Of a DNA stretch of 64,000 bases, positions 34,701 through 46,339 are shown in pieces; the stretch's first letter is position 1, and every line of letters starts with the position of its first letter. The stretch comes from Lophius americanus (Eukaryota > Chordata > Actinopteri > Lophiiformes > Lophiidae), in NCBI GenBank assembly GCA_037951165.1, contig JBBDHG010000098.1, positions 1,222,001 to 1,286,000 of the forward strand, written 5' to 3'. The notes under the pieces are model-generated. The model saw only the letters and a program-made list of their open reading frames with translations. It ran no database searches and was not told where the DNA came from. A program made the position numbers and the translations under genes.

Positions 34701-37700
34701 GGATTAAGCTGGGGGGAAATATTGTTTTGGCAAGTAAGAGATGATTGTTGTAATTTATATTAGGAGACAGAAATCGACATCCTGGCGACGGTGCAGAACT
34801 TGCTGCGACAGTGTGTGATGCCATCCTCCTTCCTGCGACCAATCAGCAGACTCTTCTCCATCATCCATAACAAAATACCCAGGCAGGCCCTCACTAACGT
34901 CTTTCAGGTAAAGAACTGAACAAAATATTATGATTACAGGTATACAGTGTTTATAATTTGATTGAAGTGAAACATGCCATCGTGATTTGAACATGGTTTA
35001 GTTTTTAGTTGTTTCGTTATAATGCACTGAACTGGTGGACTCTCAAGTGTATTAGCAGCCGGGTCCATAACCTAAATGTTTCCAGTTGTTGGTCCACAGG
35101 ACTATTCAAAGAGACAACACTGCTTTTTATTGGTCATTCAGCTCATCCAAAATATTTATATGTTGACTGGGAATTTAAGCCTGAAGTACATTTTTATCCT
35201 CAACCAGGTGCACATTGTTCAGAACATAAACATACACACTACATGCTGATAGATTAACTCCGCCTGCTCAAGGCTGCAGTTAATGGTGTTCACTGATTGA
35301 GCATGATATCGTTAATGTACGCTACATCATAATCACAGGAGTCGACTGAATTGTAGCAGAAACAGACCCGTGTTGCTTCTAGAAGCCCACGTTTGACTGA
35401 TTCTTAAAAAAGTAAACAATGACCATAACTCAATGTAACAACACTGTGAAGCACATTTCTGTATGACTCTCAACCCTTTAATCCGCCTGTGCTGCTCTGT
35501 TTTCAGACTCTGTCAGATCTGGACCCTTCCCTCACGTACATCACTGATGTAGCAACAAATGTAAGAAGAGTTATTATGTTCACATTAAGTTTGATATGAT
35601 TCACACATTTACCTGAAACATTTTTGTTTTTGTGTTTGTTTTTTTTAACTTTTCACTTAAAAATAAACTGTTGACTGGTCTCTCGTAAGAATATGATAGT
35701 CAGTATTGAATACATTTGCATGAACTGCGTTCAATTTGTATTGATTACACTGCAAAAAAAATCAAAACCAATAACAATTCAATAACCACAAATACGATTT
35801 GTTCAGCCCTGATAGAATTTATCGATGTAAATTTGACTCGTTTTTTGTCGTGTGATGACGCTACAACCAGAGGAACCGTGTTAAAATTCTTTCCGTTTAT
35901 GAGACTTTATTCTGATATGGGCCGGTACACGTAAGTGAACTTGTGTTTAATAGAGGCCTATTGAGATAACATATTTGAAGCCTGCTGCACTTTATGCTTT
36001 AGAGTAGAGGAACTACTCTAAAGGCAGTTTTGTCTTAAAGTTGGTCCTCAGTTGCATTCATACATTTTTTAAAATTAAGTTGTAGAAAGTGCTGAAACCC
36101 TGGCATCAGCTTTGTCATCACATCCAACGGGTTCACAATATTTCAACCAGTTGATATAACTCTGATTGTTTCCTGCTTGCCTTCTGCAGCTGAATGCTTT
36201 TGACAGTCGTCATCTGGATGAGATCTACTTTGATGTGCGTCTGACTGCTTTCCAAGAAGCCACCAGGCGAGTCAAAGACATGACCACTCTGGACATGGAC
36301 TACATCAACACCATCATACACAACTGCTTCCACACTTTTGAGGTAATGATGCAAATAAATACCTAATCTGAAGCACATCTAATCTATTAGAGGATTTTCA
36401 TTCTATGTGTAATTCCTCTCCTCCCTGTTCCATCCTCTTGATGCAGATTGGAGACATGTCACTGGCAGACAACGCCACTCAGTGTCTGTCTGCAGTGATC
36501 ACCCAGCTGGCAGCAGTCGGACCGGGAGAGCAGATCTACAAGGACGTCGTTCAGCACACAATCCTGGACGCTGTGCACAAGGGGCTTCGAAGCAAGACAG
36601 AGGTAGCAACACACATCTCCTCTAAATTTGAACACACTATCAGAATCTAGATTAATGTTTTATTAACTCATCCCCTTCTTCCCTCTACTAGAGCGTGCAG
36701 CATGACTACACCACTGTACTGGCCTCCCTGGTGAAGACCTTCCCCGGCAAGAAAGAGTTCAGAGACCTGGTACAGCTAACCGACTACAATGACCCAGAGT
36801 CTGACTTCTTTGAGCACATGAAGCACATCCAGGTAAGAGAAAAGAATGCATGAAACATTGATCTGATTTTCTCCTTTGTCCTTGGCCTGAGTGTTTATAT
36901 TTTTTAAGATCCATCGTCGAGGTCGTGCCCTGAGGAAGCTGGCTAAGCAGCTGACTGAAGGCCAAGTGGTGATATCGTCTCGCTCTCTCCAGAATTACGT
37001 CATGCCGTACGCCATGACTGCCCTGCTAGATGAGAAGATGCTCAAGGTGATTCTTGTGCACACAGTAATGCAGAATATTCAGTTGCTTCATTTTTTCTTG
37101 CGTCCACATGCGTTGTTTGTTTATCTGCTTGTGTTTGACGTTCTCATACTGCAGCATGAGAGCATGATTTCAGCGTCTGTCGAGGTGGTGGGTGCAGTTT
37201 GTCGCAAGCTGACCTGGTCCAAATACCTTTACTACCTGAAACACTTTGTCCACATCCTGCAGACATCGCAGGCTGAGCAGAAACTAGCTGTCAGGTCAGA
37301 TTGAATGGTTATAGATCACATTTACTGCTTTAAACCCATGCATTGCTTTCTATTTACCTTTTAATTTGAATTCTTTGAGACTTTTAAAAATGACTTTTTT
37401 TCTCCCTCGACTTGATTTCCAGTTTGTTGGTCACTGTACTGGAGGCATTCCATTTTGACCATCAGACCCTCACCAAAGAAATTGAGGCCGCCAAAGCCAG
37501 AGAAAGTAAATAATTAGATTTAATATTTCATTAATCTCTTTTCGAGGTGTGATGTGTTTTGTTGTGTAATATGAAGTAGTTTATTAGTTTATCTTTGGAT
37601 TCTTAGAAACAACCTGATATTTTTGTGTAGATTCACATTCATCCAGGTCGATGTAATCATAGGATATAATACTGTAGAGGGTTTTTGATTTCAAATTGAT

Positions 37701-40700
37701 ATAATAAAACATCCTAATTAAAAAAAAAACCATTTCAAGGTGGGACTGACACGATCGAAGCAGATGATGACGAGGTGGCAATGGAGGTAGATGGTAGCGC
37801 TGCTCCATCTGAGATTCCAATGGAAGTAAATGCCATCAATCAAGGAGAAGTTGTCCTCCCTAAGGAAGAAACCACCACTGTGGTCAAAGGACCAGCACCT
37901 CCTAAACCCACCGCAGTGGCCACCGGTCTACCACAGAGTAAGGAGGCGCTAGAATCTCTGGTCAGCACCATCCATGAGACTGTTAAAAACAGTGTGCTGC
38001 CTCGCCTGCACAAATGTCTCACTGCCAAGGTATGGTGCCATCATGCACACAGTTGTAAACTGTTCAGAAAATGTCAATAGGTTTATAAAGTGGAAGAATA
38101 TGTGGTGTGTAGGTTAAGCGTGACGAGGAGCACAAGTCAGTGAAGTCGAAGGACGTGAAGGATGAGGAGGTGGTGAGGATACCGATAGCCTTCGCCATGG
38201 TCAAGCTGATGCAGACTCTGCCTCCACACATCATGGAGGCCAACCTGCCTGGGTAAGCAGCTGCGTGAAGAATGGACAGTGGATTTATAACCCAAAGTTT
38301 TGATGAATAAAGACAATTTTACGCACCTTTGACATCATAGATGCTGATGTAGCATTTATTTATAATTGAAGTGACCAAAATTAATTGATTTGCTTAATGT
38401 TAATATCGGCATCTGTCATTCAGGATCCTGATCAAGGTGTGTGTGGTGCTGAGGAACCGTTTCCAGGAGATGCGTGACGTGGCACGTGGAACCCTGGTGA
38501 AGATCACAGAAACTTTAGGCTGCAGGTACTTGCAGTACCTGCTCAAAGAGATGCAGTCAGTCCTGGTCAAAGGCTACCAGGTATAAACACCCATGGGTGC
38601 AAATTCACAATTTCTGTCAATAAATAGTTGTTGTGGTTTTTAAGATATGTGTCAGCAGCAATCATAAAAGGTTTGTCCGTTTCATCTTCTATGTAGGTTC
38701 ACGTCCTGACATTCACAGTACACAAGTTGCTGTCCGTCCTCAGTCCAACCCTGAAGAGTGGTGACCTGGACCCATGCATGAGCATGCTCATCGATGTAAG
38801 AGCCATGCGCAATACAAATCCACTTTGATCTATGGCGCCGTATTAAATAATACTGTGTGGAACTTAACACATTCTTGCTGATGGACAGATCTTCAACAAC
38901 GAGCTGTTTGGGGCTGTTGCTGAGGAGAAGGAGGTGAAAGGGATCGTCTCTAAGCTGATGGAGGCGCGACACAGCAAGAGCATGGACTCCTACGAGCTGC
39001 TGGCCCAGTTTTGCAGCAAGGAGAGCGTTACCAAGTTTATACTGCCACTGAAGGAGGTGAGCGGGGGGCATGAACCAAAAAATATTTCAGGCATACTTAA
39101 GTAAACAAACTCGGGTCATGCTTCAGAGTCTTCCTTTACACAAAGTAAAATATGCTTGACAGAAAGTATTGAATTTGTCTTAAAGGGTTCTATCCAAGAT
39201 TGAAACTATACATTGTTCCTTTTACTTGTAGCACTTTTTTTTATCCATGTAGTTTGTTGTGGATTGAAAATATGTTGCTGAAATTGCTGAAGGTTTTTTG
39301 TGTTTTGAGCATCACACGCAAAGTACAATCAAATTTGAGAGAAAGATCTGAACAACTGGTTCCTCCAGTACTAGTCAACTGAAGCCATTGAAATGGCTTA
39401 ATATCACCGCAGGCAAGAGGATAAACATGCTGGGTTTTTTTCACTTATTTTGACGTGTTTTAAATAAACTTGCAATAGACAGCTTTACGCACATTTAGAA
39501 TTAAATGGCCACCAAAATTATTTTTCTTAAACTACTACAACTGAATGCATTAGATAATGTTTGATCAAATCAAAGTTTTAAATGGCTCATGGAAAGAAAT
39601 GGTAATCTTTATTTATTTTCATTTTACTAAGGTTATTTAGTTGCAGCTGACAAGTCTTGGTGGTTAATTAGTTTATCATTTAAAAACTCATTTAAACATA
39701 CAAAACTTCTTCAGCTGTCTAGTTAGCCAACGATAACTTTCAAGATCAAACTTTTCCAGCCATTGAATGTAATAGTATTAATCCATGAACCGCTCTAGAA
39801 TGACTGTTTCTCTTGTGACTGTTCTTGTAGTTAATGGTTTTAGTCAGCGCCTCTGCGCTAGCAGAATTGCTGACACATCTGTGTAGATGCTCACAGCCAC
39901 CATGCCTCATCTTCAACTTCAAATGAAGTGGATCAAGCTGTTTTAAAATATTCAGTCACAAATAACTGAATATATAAGTGTTTCATATATGTTTTGTCTT
40001 GCAAGTATTCATAGCAATCAATTTCAGCAATGTTTGTAGCTGTCAGCAACGGCTAACTTCAACAATAACCTGGTGTGAACCTAAAATCATGTTTTGTCCA
40101 GCATCTGGCTGTTCTCGCTGTGTTTTCTTATTTTCATGTTTTTATCTTCCCTCCTGTTAGATCCTGGAGACTTCATCCAGCCTGAAGGTGTGTAATCGAG
40201 TGGGTGCTGTGCTGCGGCGACTGGTCCTGGGTCTGCTTGTCAATGGGGGCATGACAGCCCAGGATATCTTATTGCTGTGCCACGGTCTGGTCAGCCAGAG
40301 TCTGCCGCTGCTCACCAAAAGAGACCGGTACACTCACACTCATACACTCATATAAAAGCCCACATTCATATATAGTTATATACTCCATTTCCACAGTCAT
40401 GTTTGACATTGTATATGTGTGTTTTTTAGAGAAAAGGCCTCCGCTAAGCCTCCGCCAGACCCCAGACTCCCTCCTCCCAGCTGCCTGCTCCTGCCTCCAA
40501 CTCCTAAGAGAGGAGGTCAAAAAGCTCCAGTCAGCAGCCGAACCAACATGCACATCCTGGTGGACGCCGGCCTCAAGGTGCACATCCAATTATCTTTTCA
40601 AAACAATCATGTTTAATGGCAGTAGTCTGTGGCAATAAAGAAAAAAAATGTTTATCTGTTTAGAACTGTAATTTTGCTCCTGTCGATCCTGGACAAAATA

Positions 40701-43700
40701 CTCTGTTTAATTTAACTTGAACTCCTTCAACATGGCTCGCCTTCCATTTCATCTGTTCATCTGATGTCTATTTCTCAGCTGCTACACCTGAGTCTGAAGA
40801 AGTCCAAAGTGACATCGTCTGAAGCCTCGGTCCTGGAGATGCTGGATCCTTTCATCCTGCTGCTGCTCGACTGCCTCGACTCCATGCATGTCAAGGTGCC
40901 AGATTTTTTTCTGTGTGCACGGTTACCTTATCAGCCCAACACTTTTTAATCAGATCCATTCTGATCTCAGAACTAAAATGCATAAAAGAAAATTATGATT
41001 ATTATTATTCAAATCCTCCACCTCCCATCCTTACCCCTATTCTCTTCCTCTTCCTCTCATCCCCGCCAGGTGATCACAGAGGCTCTGGTAGCCTTCACTT
41101 GGTTGGTGAAGTTTCCTCTTCCAGCAGTGGAGAAGAATGCTGGTCAGCTGACCAAGCAACTCTTTGTCCTGCTGAAGGATTACTCCAAGGCTGGAGCCGC
41201 ACGCGGGGAGAACCTCCATCTGGTCCAGAACTGCTTCAAGGTATCACTAAATATAAGTACTAGGGTAGTCAAAATATTGTGTTGATTTAGATGAATTAAT
41301 TATAGAAAAATAATATCAAAAACATGAATGCCGATCAACCACGATAGATGCAGATGACAAGTCTTAGTAGTGACTGTTAATAATAGCCAAATATAGAAAT
41401 GCAGTTGTTGATCACAGATTTTTGTTTTTGCAGGTTCAGTTAGTATTAGTAGTATCATTTTCTTTTTGTGAAGAAAACAAATATTCTGAATGTATGGAAA
41501 ATAAAATACGTTGACCATTAAGGTTTATAATAACGATTAGCCATTTATTGATGTACTCCAAAAACTAAATCTATATGAATTTAAGTGTTTTTAAAAGCTC
41601 TAGTGGGTAAATTTTGATATTTGCGATATATTTCGATTCATTTTTTTACCCCCTGACCTAACTAATGATTGATGGCTGAAGGTGAGTAAATTCACCTTAG
41701 TTTTGTAAGTACGTGAACTTATGAGTTGTCCTGTTCCTCCCTGGACTAAGAAAAGCAAAGCTAGGAGTGTTTATTATCTACGACTGTTGTCTGTTTTTCT
41801 CTCAGGCTATCACCATACTGGTGAAGAATGTCAAAGGCAACAAAATCTCCGAGACGCAGCTGCAGGTACTTCTTGGATATGCTGAGGAGGACATCTATGA
41901 TCAGTCACGCCAGGCTACCGCCTTCGGCCTGCTCAAGGTAACCCGATTTGACCAGATATTGACCTGCTGGTGCTGCAGAAATCTAAACATCTAACAAACA
42001 AGTATCTGAAGTATCAATAAACCTCTATGTCTAATGTTCGGTATGTCCCCTCCAGGCTATCCTGTCCAGAAAGCTCGTTGTACCAGAGATGGAAGAGGTG
42101 TTGAAAAAGGTGGCCAAGCTGTCTGTCACTGGCAGCAACACCATGATCAGAGTTCACTGCCGACAGGTGATCACAGATGACAGATATTAGCCAGATTTTT
42201 CTCCATCTGTCGTACACCGGAGGACAGAAATGTTTGAAACGTCAGCGCTCATGCTTTGTGTTTTGCAGATCTATTTAAAATACCTGCTGGACTACCCACT
42301 GGGGAAGAAGCTAAGAGGTCACTTGGACTTTGTGGTGTCACAACTGCACTACGAGCACGACACAGGCAGGGAGTCTGTGCTGGAGATGCTGGCGTACATC
42401 TTCCAGACTTTTCCTCAGGTATGTTGGGAAACAAACAAAAATGTTAATGAATTCAATATGACAGCATCCTAACTTTTCACTTATAATGACTCTTTACATG
42501 CCCAAACGTCTGGAAGATAGTCACGCCTGAAATTTTTTTTTTTTTTTTTCAATTTTCGTTTCAGAAACTGCTGCTGCAGCACAGCAGCCTGTTCTTCGCC
42601 CCGCTGGCGCTAGTCGTGGTCAACGATGACTCGGCACGTTGTAAGAAAATGGCTGCTATCGCCATCAAGGCCCTGCTGACCCGGCTGGACCCAAACAACC
42701 AAAACAACCTGTTCTCCCTCGTCAACACCTGGCTCGATGCAGATAAGGTACACACACTTCATTTGTATGGGAGTAACCAGTCAATTCAAGTGTTTCATTT
42801 TTAATTATGAAAATGTATACAATTATATTATAAATATATATTACAAATTAACTCTGAATTTCAATAACTTTTCAATCAAGTTTTGTGGTGGTATTGGCGA
42901 GGAAGAGGATATATTTAATTGTTTTTTCGGTTACGTTGAGATCGGACAGGTGCTAAAGAAGGCATTGAAACCTATGTAGGCACTTTTAATGAGTATTTAA
43001 TGGATACTTAAATTTTTTCTCATAGTTATACAAGTACAAGGTATACAAAGTTCAACATTACAAAATATGTTTTGGGCATTTGACCCAGCCCTGAGGAGTG
43101 GTCGGCAGACGCTGTGAAGCGCCTAGGGAGCAAATTGGAGTTAAGGGTCTCACTCAATGCAGTTCCAGGATCTAACCACCCACCCTCCAATTGGGGGACG
43201 ACCACCCTACCTCCTGAGCCGACCCAATTTACTGATGAAAGGGCTTAGAATCTGTTTCTGATAATATTTTTTCACCAAACTTTAGAACACACAAAAACCA
43301 AATAGTGATGGACTTTTCCACCAGGGACTTTTTATTTTTTATTATTTCGCAGCCATTTTTTTTCCATGGTTACAAGGTGGAAAGACTAATCTGTATTTAG
43401 AGGCTCAGAGGATAATATATGACTCCTCCTCTGTCCTCCACTCTGAATACAAGTTTTTAACCTCCGGCAGACAATATAGAAGACCAAAATGTCGACTCCA
43501 CCAATATCCTAAACAAACAATAATGTAGACATGAAACCAAAGTGTAATAAAACCTTGCTGGTCTTTATTTGTTTAATAGCTCAATATATTATGTCCAATG
43601 CCTCTCTACAGTGCAGTTTTATGGTTTATGCAATACTTCCCCGAAAGTCCAACATTTGTTCTTGTGCAATGTTGTTCTTCGCTGGGTAATATTTGTTTTT

Positions 43701-46339
43701 ATTTATTTATTCTTTCTTGCATGTTCTTGATGATTCTGTAAGGACATTGAATATTTGCAGTGACTCTGAGCCCACAGAAAAAATATCCCTCAAGTGACAT
43801 TGAACTCTATCATAATACACCCTAGGCTCTTAACATTTGTCTAATGTTTTTCTGGGCACAATTCAAAAACTGGTCTCTATTTCTGCACAAAACTACATGT
43901 TTATTTATGAATTTCTTTTGTATGGAAAGGTTCCTTTTGTAATTTTAGTCATTTAATTTGTTTTGTGTATTTGTGCTTTGACAAGAATAATGGTTAACAA
44001 CGTGAATAACTTATTTCTAACTGTCTTTGATCAGTTAAGTGCAGTGAGTTGGGGTTTTCAGAGTATTTCATTCTTGTTCTCATAGCATAGTTCTTTTATT
44101 TTTATATTTCTAGGCCACCCTGCAGCGTCTTGGGGCTCTGATTTGTGGTCTGTTCGTGGAGGTGGAGGAGGAGAAATTCAGCCCTCGCCTGAACGACCTG
44201 CTACCGCTGCTGGCGAAAAAGATAAATCCCAGCAATTATGAAGATGTGAGGCAACAGTCGCTGTCCACAGCAATCACACATTTGAAACTTGAGCAAAAGG
44301 AAGCATGTTAACTGTTCTTTCTTCCAGATTGAGGAGGAGCAGGAGGAGAAGGGAGCCGACAGGCTGCTGTTCAGTTTTCTGACGCTAATCACCAAACTGA
44401 GCAAACACTGTAATTTGCTGGAGCTCAACAAGCCTCATGACACACTCTGTCATATCTGGGGTAAATAGCAGACACACTCTTCCTCTGTCTCATGCAAAAT
44501 ACACACAGCAATAATACACTTTTAAAAAATTTTTTTTACACAGAACACATTGAAGCCCACCTGCGGTACCCTCACTGCTGGGTGTGGCTGACCGCCTCGC
44601 AGCTTTTTGGTCAGCTGTTTGCAGCACATCCAGCAGAGCAGTTGGTTGCAGTTTGGAGAGGAGAGGAAGGAGGACCTTCATCGCTAACATCGGCCACAGC
44701 CTTCATCACCAACGGCCTGGACAAGAAGGTGAGGCTGAGCAACATGAGTTTTTACTGCAGTGATGGAATTCATATAAGATGTAATAGTTTTGTCATTGTT
44801 TGAACAAATGTCCTTTTTTTCCTTTTAGATGAGAGAGTTGGCATTATCTTTCTGCCATCAGCTACAGTCCAAATTCCTGGACACAGCATCAGGAGAGCAG
44901 GTGCTCAACTTCTACTGGGTCACACTTCAATCCAAGTTAAATTCAAAATTGGACGTTTGCTTGACAGGGCGTGTACCACTCTGCCCACAGGTCATCAAGA
45001 ATCTGCTGTTTGTCGGAAAGGTGATCTATCTCGTTTCTCCTGAGTCTGATCTCACATCCTCTCAGGAGGAGGTAAAAGAGGATGAGGTAAAAGAGGATGA
45101 GGAAGAGGAGGTAAATGAGGAAGATGAAGAGGGGAACGAAAAGGAAGAGGAAGATGACAAGGATGATCGACCTCCTTCCCTGCTATGGCTGATGAAGAAG
45201 CTGGTGCTGATGGCAAAGAGAGAAGCAGCATACACCCCCAAAGTTCCCCTGAAGGTGATGATAAAAACCCTTGGTTATGAGGTTAACTTGATTCCGTCAG
45301 TGTTAAACCTGGCTTTGCGTTGTTATGACTGTGGTTCATTTCTGACAGGAGTGCATCGCTGCTCCAAAGGTTTTAATGCCTTCTCGGCTCTCATCAGCAT
45401 GGTTTGCAGCAAAGAAAATCAGTTTATCTTTTGTAAATTACTTTCTCAACACCAAACAGCACAAAACGTTAGCAGAAGCGGTAGCACTCAAAGCGTAGCA
45501 GTCAGCAGCTGAAGCAAACCAAAACAGTCACAAGGAGACTAAATATGACTTAGGGATCAGAGGTCCTATCAGAGGCCAATCCTTTTCTTTTCGATTCAAA
45601 ATGTTATAAATTATTTTTATTGGGACACACAAAACTGACGTTTCATTGTATTTAAAGTTTAACAAATTCAATTCCCCTCTCCACAATCCCCTGCAGAGAA
45701 CGTGTGTGTTTAAGTTTCTGGGAGCCATCGCCATGGACCTGGGGAAGGAGCGACTGGGCCCCTATCTGACCACCATCATCACTCCTCTGTACAGGGAGCT
45801 GGACAGCACTTATGCTGATCAAGGTAACGCTGCTTAATAACCTGTCTTAAAAAGTCTCAAAATCTTTTGTGTGTTTGAGCCTAAATGAGGGGACCAACTC
45901 TGTACGCCTCAGGGTTTTGACAAACAGAGGATTTCACTGAACTCTCTATGTCCAGATCCCACTCTGAAGAACCTGGCCCAGGAGCTCATAGAGCTGCTGA
46001 AGAAGCAAGTTGGTGTGGAGAAATTCTCCCTCGCTTTCTCTGCGGTCCAGAGGGTATTTTCTCAGAGGCGAGCGGCTCGCAAACGACACAGAGCCATGCA
46101 GGTACGGCCGACAGAAAAGCACATCCACGCACAAGAACCATATTCTTAGTAATAGATTAACATATATCTTGTGTTTTTCCCAGGCGGTTGCTAACCCAGA
46201 CATTGCAGCCAAGAAGAAACTAAAGAAGCACAAGAATAAAATTGAAGCCAAGAAGAGGAAGATTGAGTTCCTTCGGCCAGGATATAAAGCCAAGAAACAG
46301 CGTAGCCACGCCCTCAAAGACCTGGCCATGGTGAAGTGA
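16674..46339 (+). CDS. utp20: UTP20, small-subunit processome component, complete, 61 coding exons, 2,795 aa
   Basis: Giant HEAT/armadillo-repeat scaffold of the nucleolar SSU processome, needed for 18S rRNA maturation and 40S subunit assembly. The manual exon join totals 8,388 bases, an exact multiple of three, giving 2,795 aa against about 2,785 in human. It starts MKIKSKSSYHKSENTYR after 16674 and ends with the lysine-rich nucleolar tail (RRAARKRHRAMQ, AAKKKLKKHKNK, LRPGYKAKKQRSHALKDLAM), stop 46337-46339. Conserved landmarks: NVNIDVIHRIDRTGSYEE, LLFEMCKGVRNMFHSC, VEPRSRELSPLLLRFI, RQLIAHLKVF-like exon 23, LQNYVMPYAMTALLDEKMLK, LHKCLTAK, EEDIYDQSRQATAFGLLKA, RTCVFKFLGAIAMDLG. Acidic stretches occur in exons 22, 41 and 58. 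All introns are GT-AG. No internal stop or frame break was found, so the gene looks functional. Exon blocks are listed separately. Confidence 0.95.
18331..19011. mobile_element. pogo/Tigger-like non-autonomous DNA transposon (MITE), UTP20 intron 7
   Basis: A 681-base element with inverted ends CAGTGGTACCTCGGTTTA on the left and, inverted, CAGTCATACCTCGGTTTA on the right, flanked by TA on both sides (18329-18330 and 19012-19013). The CAGTGGTACCTCGG-type ends and TA target duplication fit the pogo/Tigger branch of Tc1/mariner. The interior has repeated CTCGTAAA words and no transposase frame, so it would depend on another element. Confidence 0.8.
20455..20850 (+). mobile_element. degraded Tc1-like element remnant, family B (UTP20 intron 13)
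   Basis: Contains CCAGTGACGGGTGAAGTAAG, AGCAGCAAGTGAACAGTTTG, AAACTGCAGTACTTGTTTGG and CTGATAGAACGGTATCAGAG. Its words match, in order, the remnant at 7265-7830 and the inverse of 59480-59953. It is 5'-truncated transposase-region DNA with no usable frame. Confidence 0.65.
22932..23955. other. UTP20 intron 19, no further feature
   Basis: A 1-kb AT-rich intron. I saw no conserved frame, repeat with clear ends, or RNA gene. Confidence 0.5.
24775..25643. other. UTP20 intron 22, no further feature
   Basis: An 870-base intron between the acidic exon 22 and exon 23. It contains an A-rich tract near 25490-25515 and nothing else I could support. Confidence 0.5.
25749..25794. repeat. (CA)n microsatellite beside the exon 23 donor of UTP20
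   Basis: Pure CA repeat of about 22 units starting 14 bases downstream of the splice donor at 25735. CA-rich intronic tracts are known to be bound by hnRNP L and can influence splice-site choice. Confidence 0.9.
26451..26476. repeat. (GTAT)n microsatellite
   Basis: Tetranucleotide GTAT repeat abutting the left end of the Tc1-like element in UTP20 intron 24. Confidence 0.85.
26475..27893 (-). mobile_element. Tc1-like transposon, family A, inactive copy (UTP20 intron 24)
   Basis: On the minus strand, pieces of a Tc1 transposase can be read in order: SRFKLRSHGRRDRVWRRCGG, then a WWVSDG stretch, TLDGLTDHHELANGTLTAIRY, and near the C-terminus EIPQDTIHHLLMIMPRRF. Reading requires frame changes, so the gene is dead. 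The outer ends resemble each other as inverted repeats (left ATTAATGGAACAC, right, inverted, AATAGAGGAACAC). It is the same family as the element at 31223-32767, in the opposite orientation, and more diverged at its ends. Exact borders are uncertain by about 10 bases. Confidence 0.75.
27912..27966. repeat. (GATA)n microsatellite
   Basis: GATA tetranucleotide repeat with a few changed units, just outside the right end of the Tc1-like element in UTP20 intron 24. Confidence 0.9.
28178..28201. repeat. (GT)n microsatellite beside the exon 25 donor of UTP20
   Basis: A GT repeat of about 11 units starting a few bases after the donor GTACAG at 28176. The repeated GT units provide alternative donor-like dinucleotides and possible binding sites for GU-binding splicing factors. 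Confidence 0.85.
28260..28981. other. rest of UTP20 intron 25, no further feature
   Basis: AT-rich intron with a T-run near 28682-28700. No frame or repeat could be supported. Confidence 0.45.
29765..29850. repeat. second copy of the 2035-2133 interspersed repeat
   Basis: (AAT)n followed by TACATTTAATTTATAATGCA, TTTACATTTGGATCAAATC and AAAGTGCTACAAAG. It differs at only a few positions from the copy at 2035-2133. Lies in UTP20 intron 27, whose remainder to 30830 shows nothing else recognisable. Confidence 0.65.
31223..32767 (+). mobile_element. Tc1-like transposon, family A, full-length but inactive (UTP20 intron 29)
   Basis: A 1,545-base element with matching inverted ends CACTACTCAAAAAATAAA on both sides, flanked by TA (31221-31222 and 32768-32769), the Tc1/mariner target duplication. 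The interior encodes a Tc1-type transposase on the plus strand: an N-terminal helix-turn-helix region from MRRYLQPIEVAQVVRLLNDG (start about 31515) with VARRFAVSPSTVSGAWRRYQ, later RARRPQVGLVLT, GRVWKRCGE and SIHHRHIAPQTVQDLTDAL. These pieces fall in at least three frames with stops, so no full protein can be made. The well-preserved ends could still be recognised by a related transposase. Confidence 0.9.
31515..32529 (+). pseudogene. Tc1-like transposase pseudogene
   Basis: The DNA-binding half is open to about 31836, then the match continues in another frame (about 31790-31981, including the SAQTFRNRLHEDGMRARRP stretch) and again in others to the C-terminal part near 32529. Intact Tc1 transposases are about 340 aa with a DDE catalytic triad. 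The frame shifts here break the catalytic domain, so it is inactive. Confidence 0.8.
33108..33312. repeat. (TATG/TATA)n compound microsatellite
   Basis: About 200 bases of alternating TATA, TATG and TGTA units in UTP20 intron 30, between the exon 30 donor (33079) and the exon 31 acceptor (33394). Confidence 0.9.
33540..34435. other. UTP20 intron 31, no further feature
   Basis: A 900-base AT-rich intron. No repeat with clear ends or conserved frame could be supported. Confidence 0.45.
34908..36189. other. UTP20 introns 33 and 34 around tiny exon 34
   Basis: Both introns are about 600 bases and flank the 54-base exon 34 (35507-35560). I saw no other feature in them. Confidence 0.45.
39057..40160. 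other. UTP20 intron 45, no further feature
   Basis: A 1.1-kb intron with no recognisable frame, repeat or RNA. Confidence 0.45.
42748..44113. repeat. UTP20 intron 53 with a repeat relic near 43070-43215
   Basis: The intron is 1.4 kb. At 43070-43215 a GC-richer piece (GGGCATTTGACCCAGCCCTG, GGGAGCAAATTGGAGTTAAG, CTACCTCCTGAGCCGACC) resembles a repeat frequent in fish genomes that carries GGGAGCAGTTGGGGGTT-type words. I recognise it only by word similarity. The rest is AT-rich without features. Confidence 0.35.
45072..45101 (+). repeat. perfect 15-base tandem duplication inside UTP20 exon 58
   Basis: GTAAAAGAGGATGAG occurs twice in succession, encoding VKEDE twice in the acidic tract. Each copy begins with a donor-like GTAAAA preceded by GAG. 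Confidence 0.9.

Larger units (their letters stand above)
24598..37505 (+). other. utp20: UTP20 coding exons 22-40
   Basis: Exons: 24598-24774, 25644-25734, 25934-26019, 28050-28175, 28982-29148, 29385-29593, 30831-30974, 31089-31168, 32843-33078, 33395-33539, 34436-34523, 34764-34907, 35507-35560, 36190-36342, 36447-36602, 36692-36832, 36909-37046, 37155-37294, 37423-37505. Intron 24 (26020-28049) and intron 29 (31169-32842) are enlarged by Tc1-like insertions. Exon 22 carries an acidic stretch (MDVEEEDREEQEAEEGG). Exon 34 is the smallest in this block, 18 codons. Confidence 0.88.
37740..46339 (+). other. utp20: UTP20 coding exons 41-61
   Basis: Exons: 37740-38029, 38113-38252, 38424-38580, 38697-38795, 38889-39056, 40161-40327, 40430-40577, 40779-40895, 41070-41240, 41806-41937, 42056-42166, 42269-42418, 42565-42747, 44114-44245, 44328-44460, 44544-44728, 44829-44900, 44991-45254, 45697-45823, 45956-46101, 46184-46339. 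Exon 41 is a low-conservation acidic linker. Exon 58 has an acidic tract absent from neighbouring exons. Intron 57 is only 90 bases and open in frame. Introns 45 and 53 exceed 1 kb without a recognisable gene inside. Confidence 0.88.
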
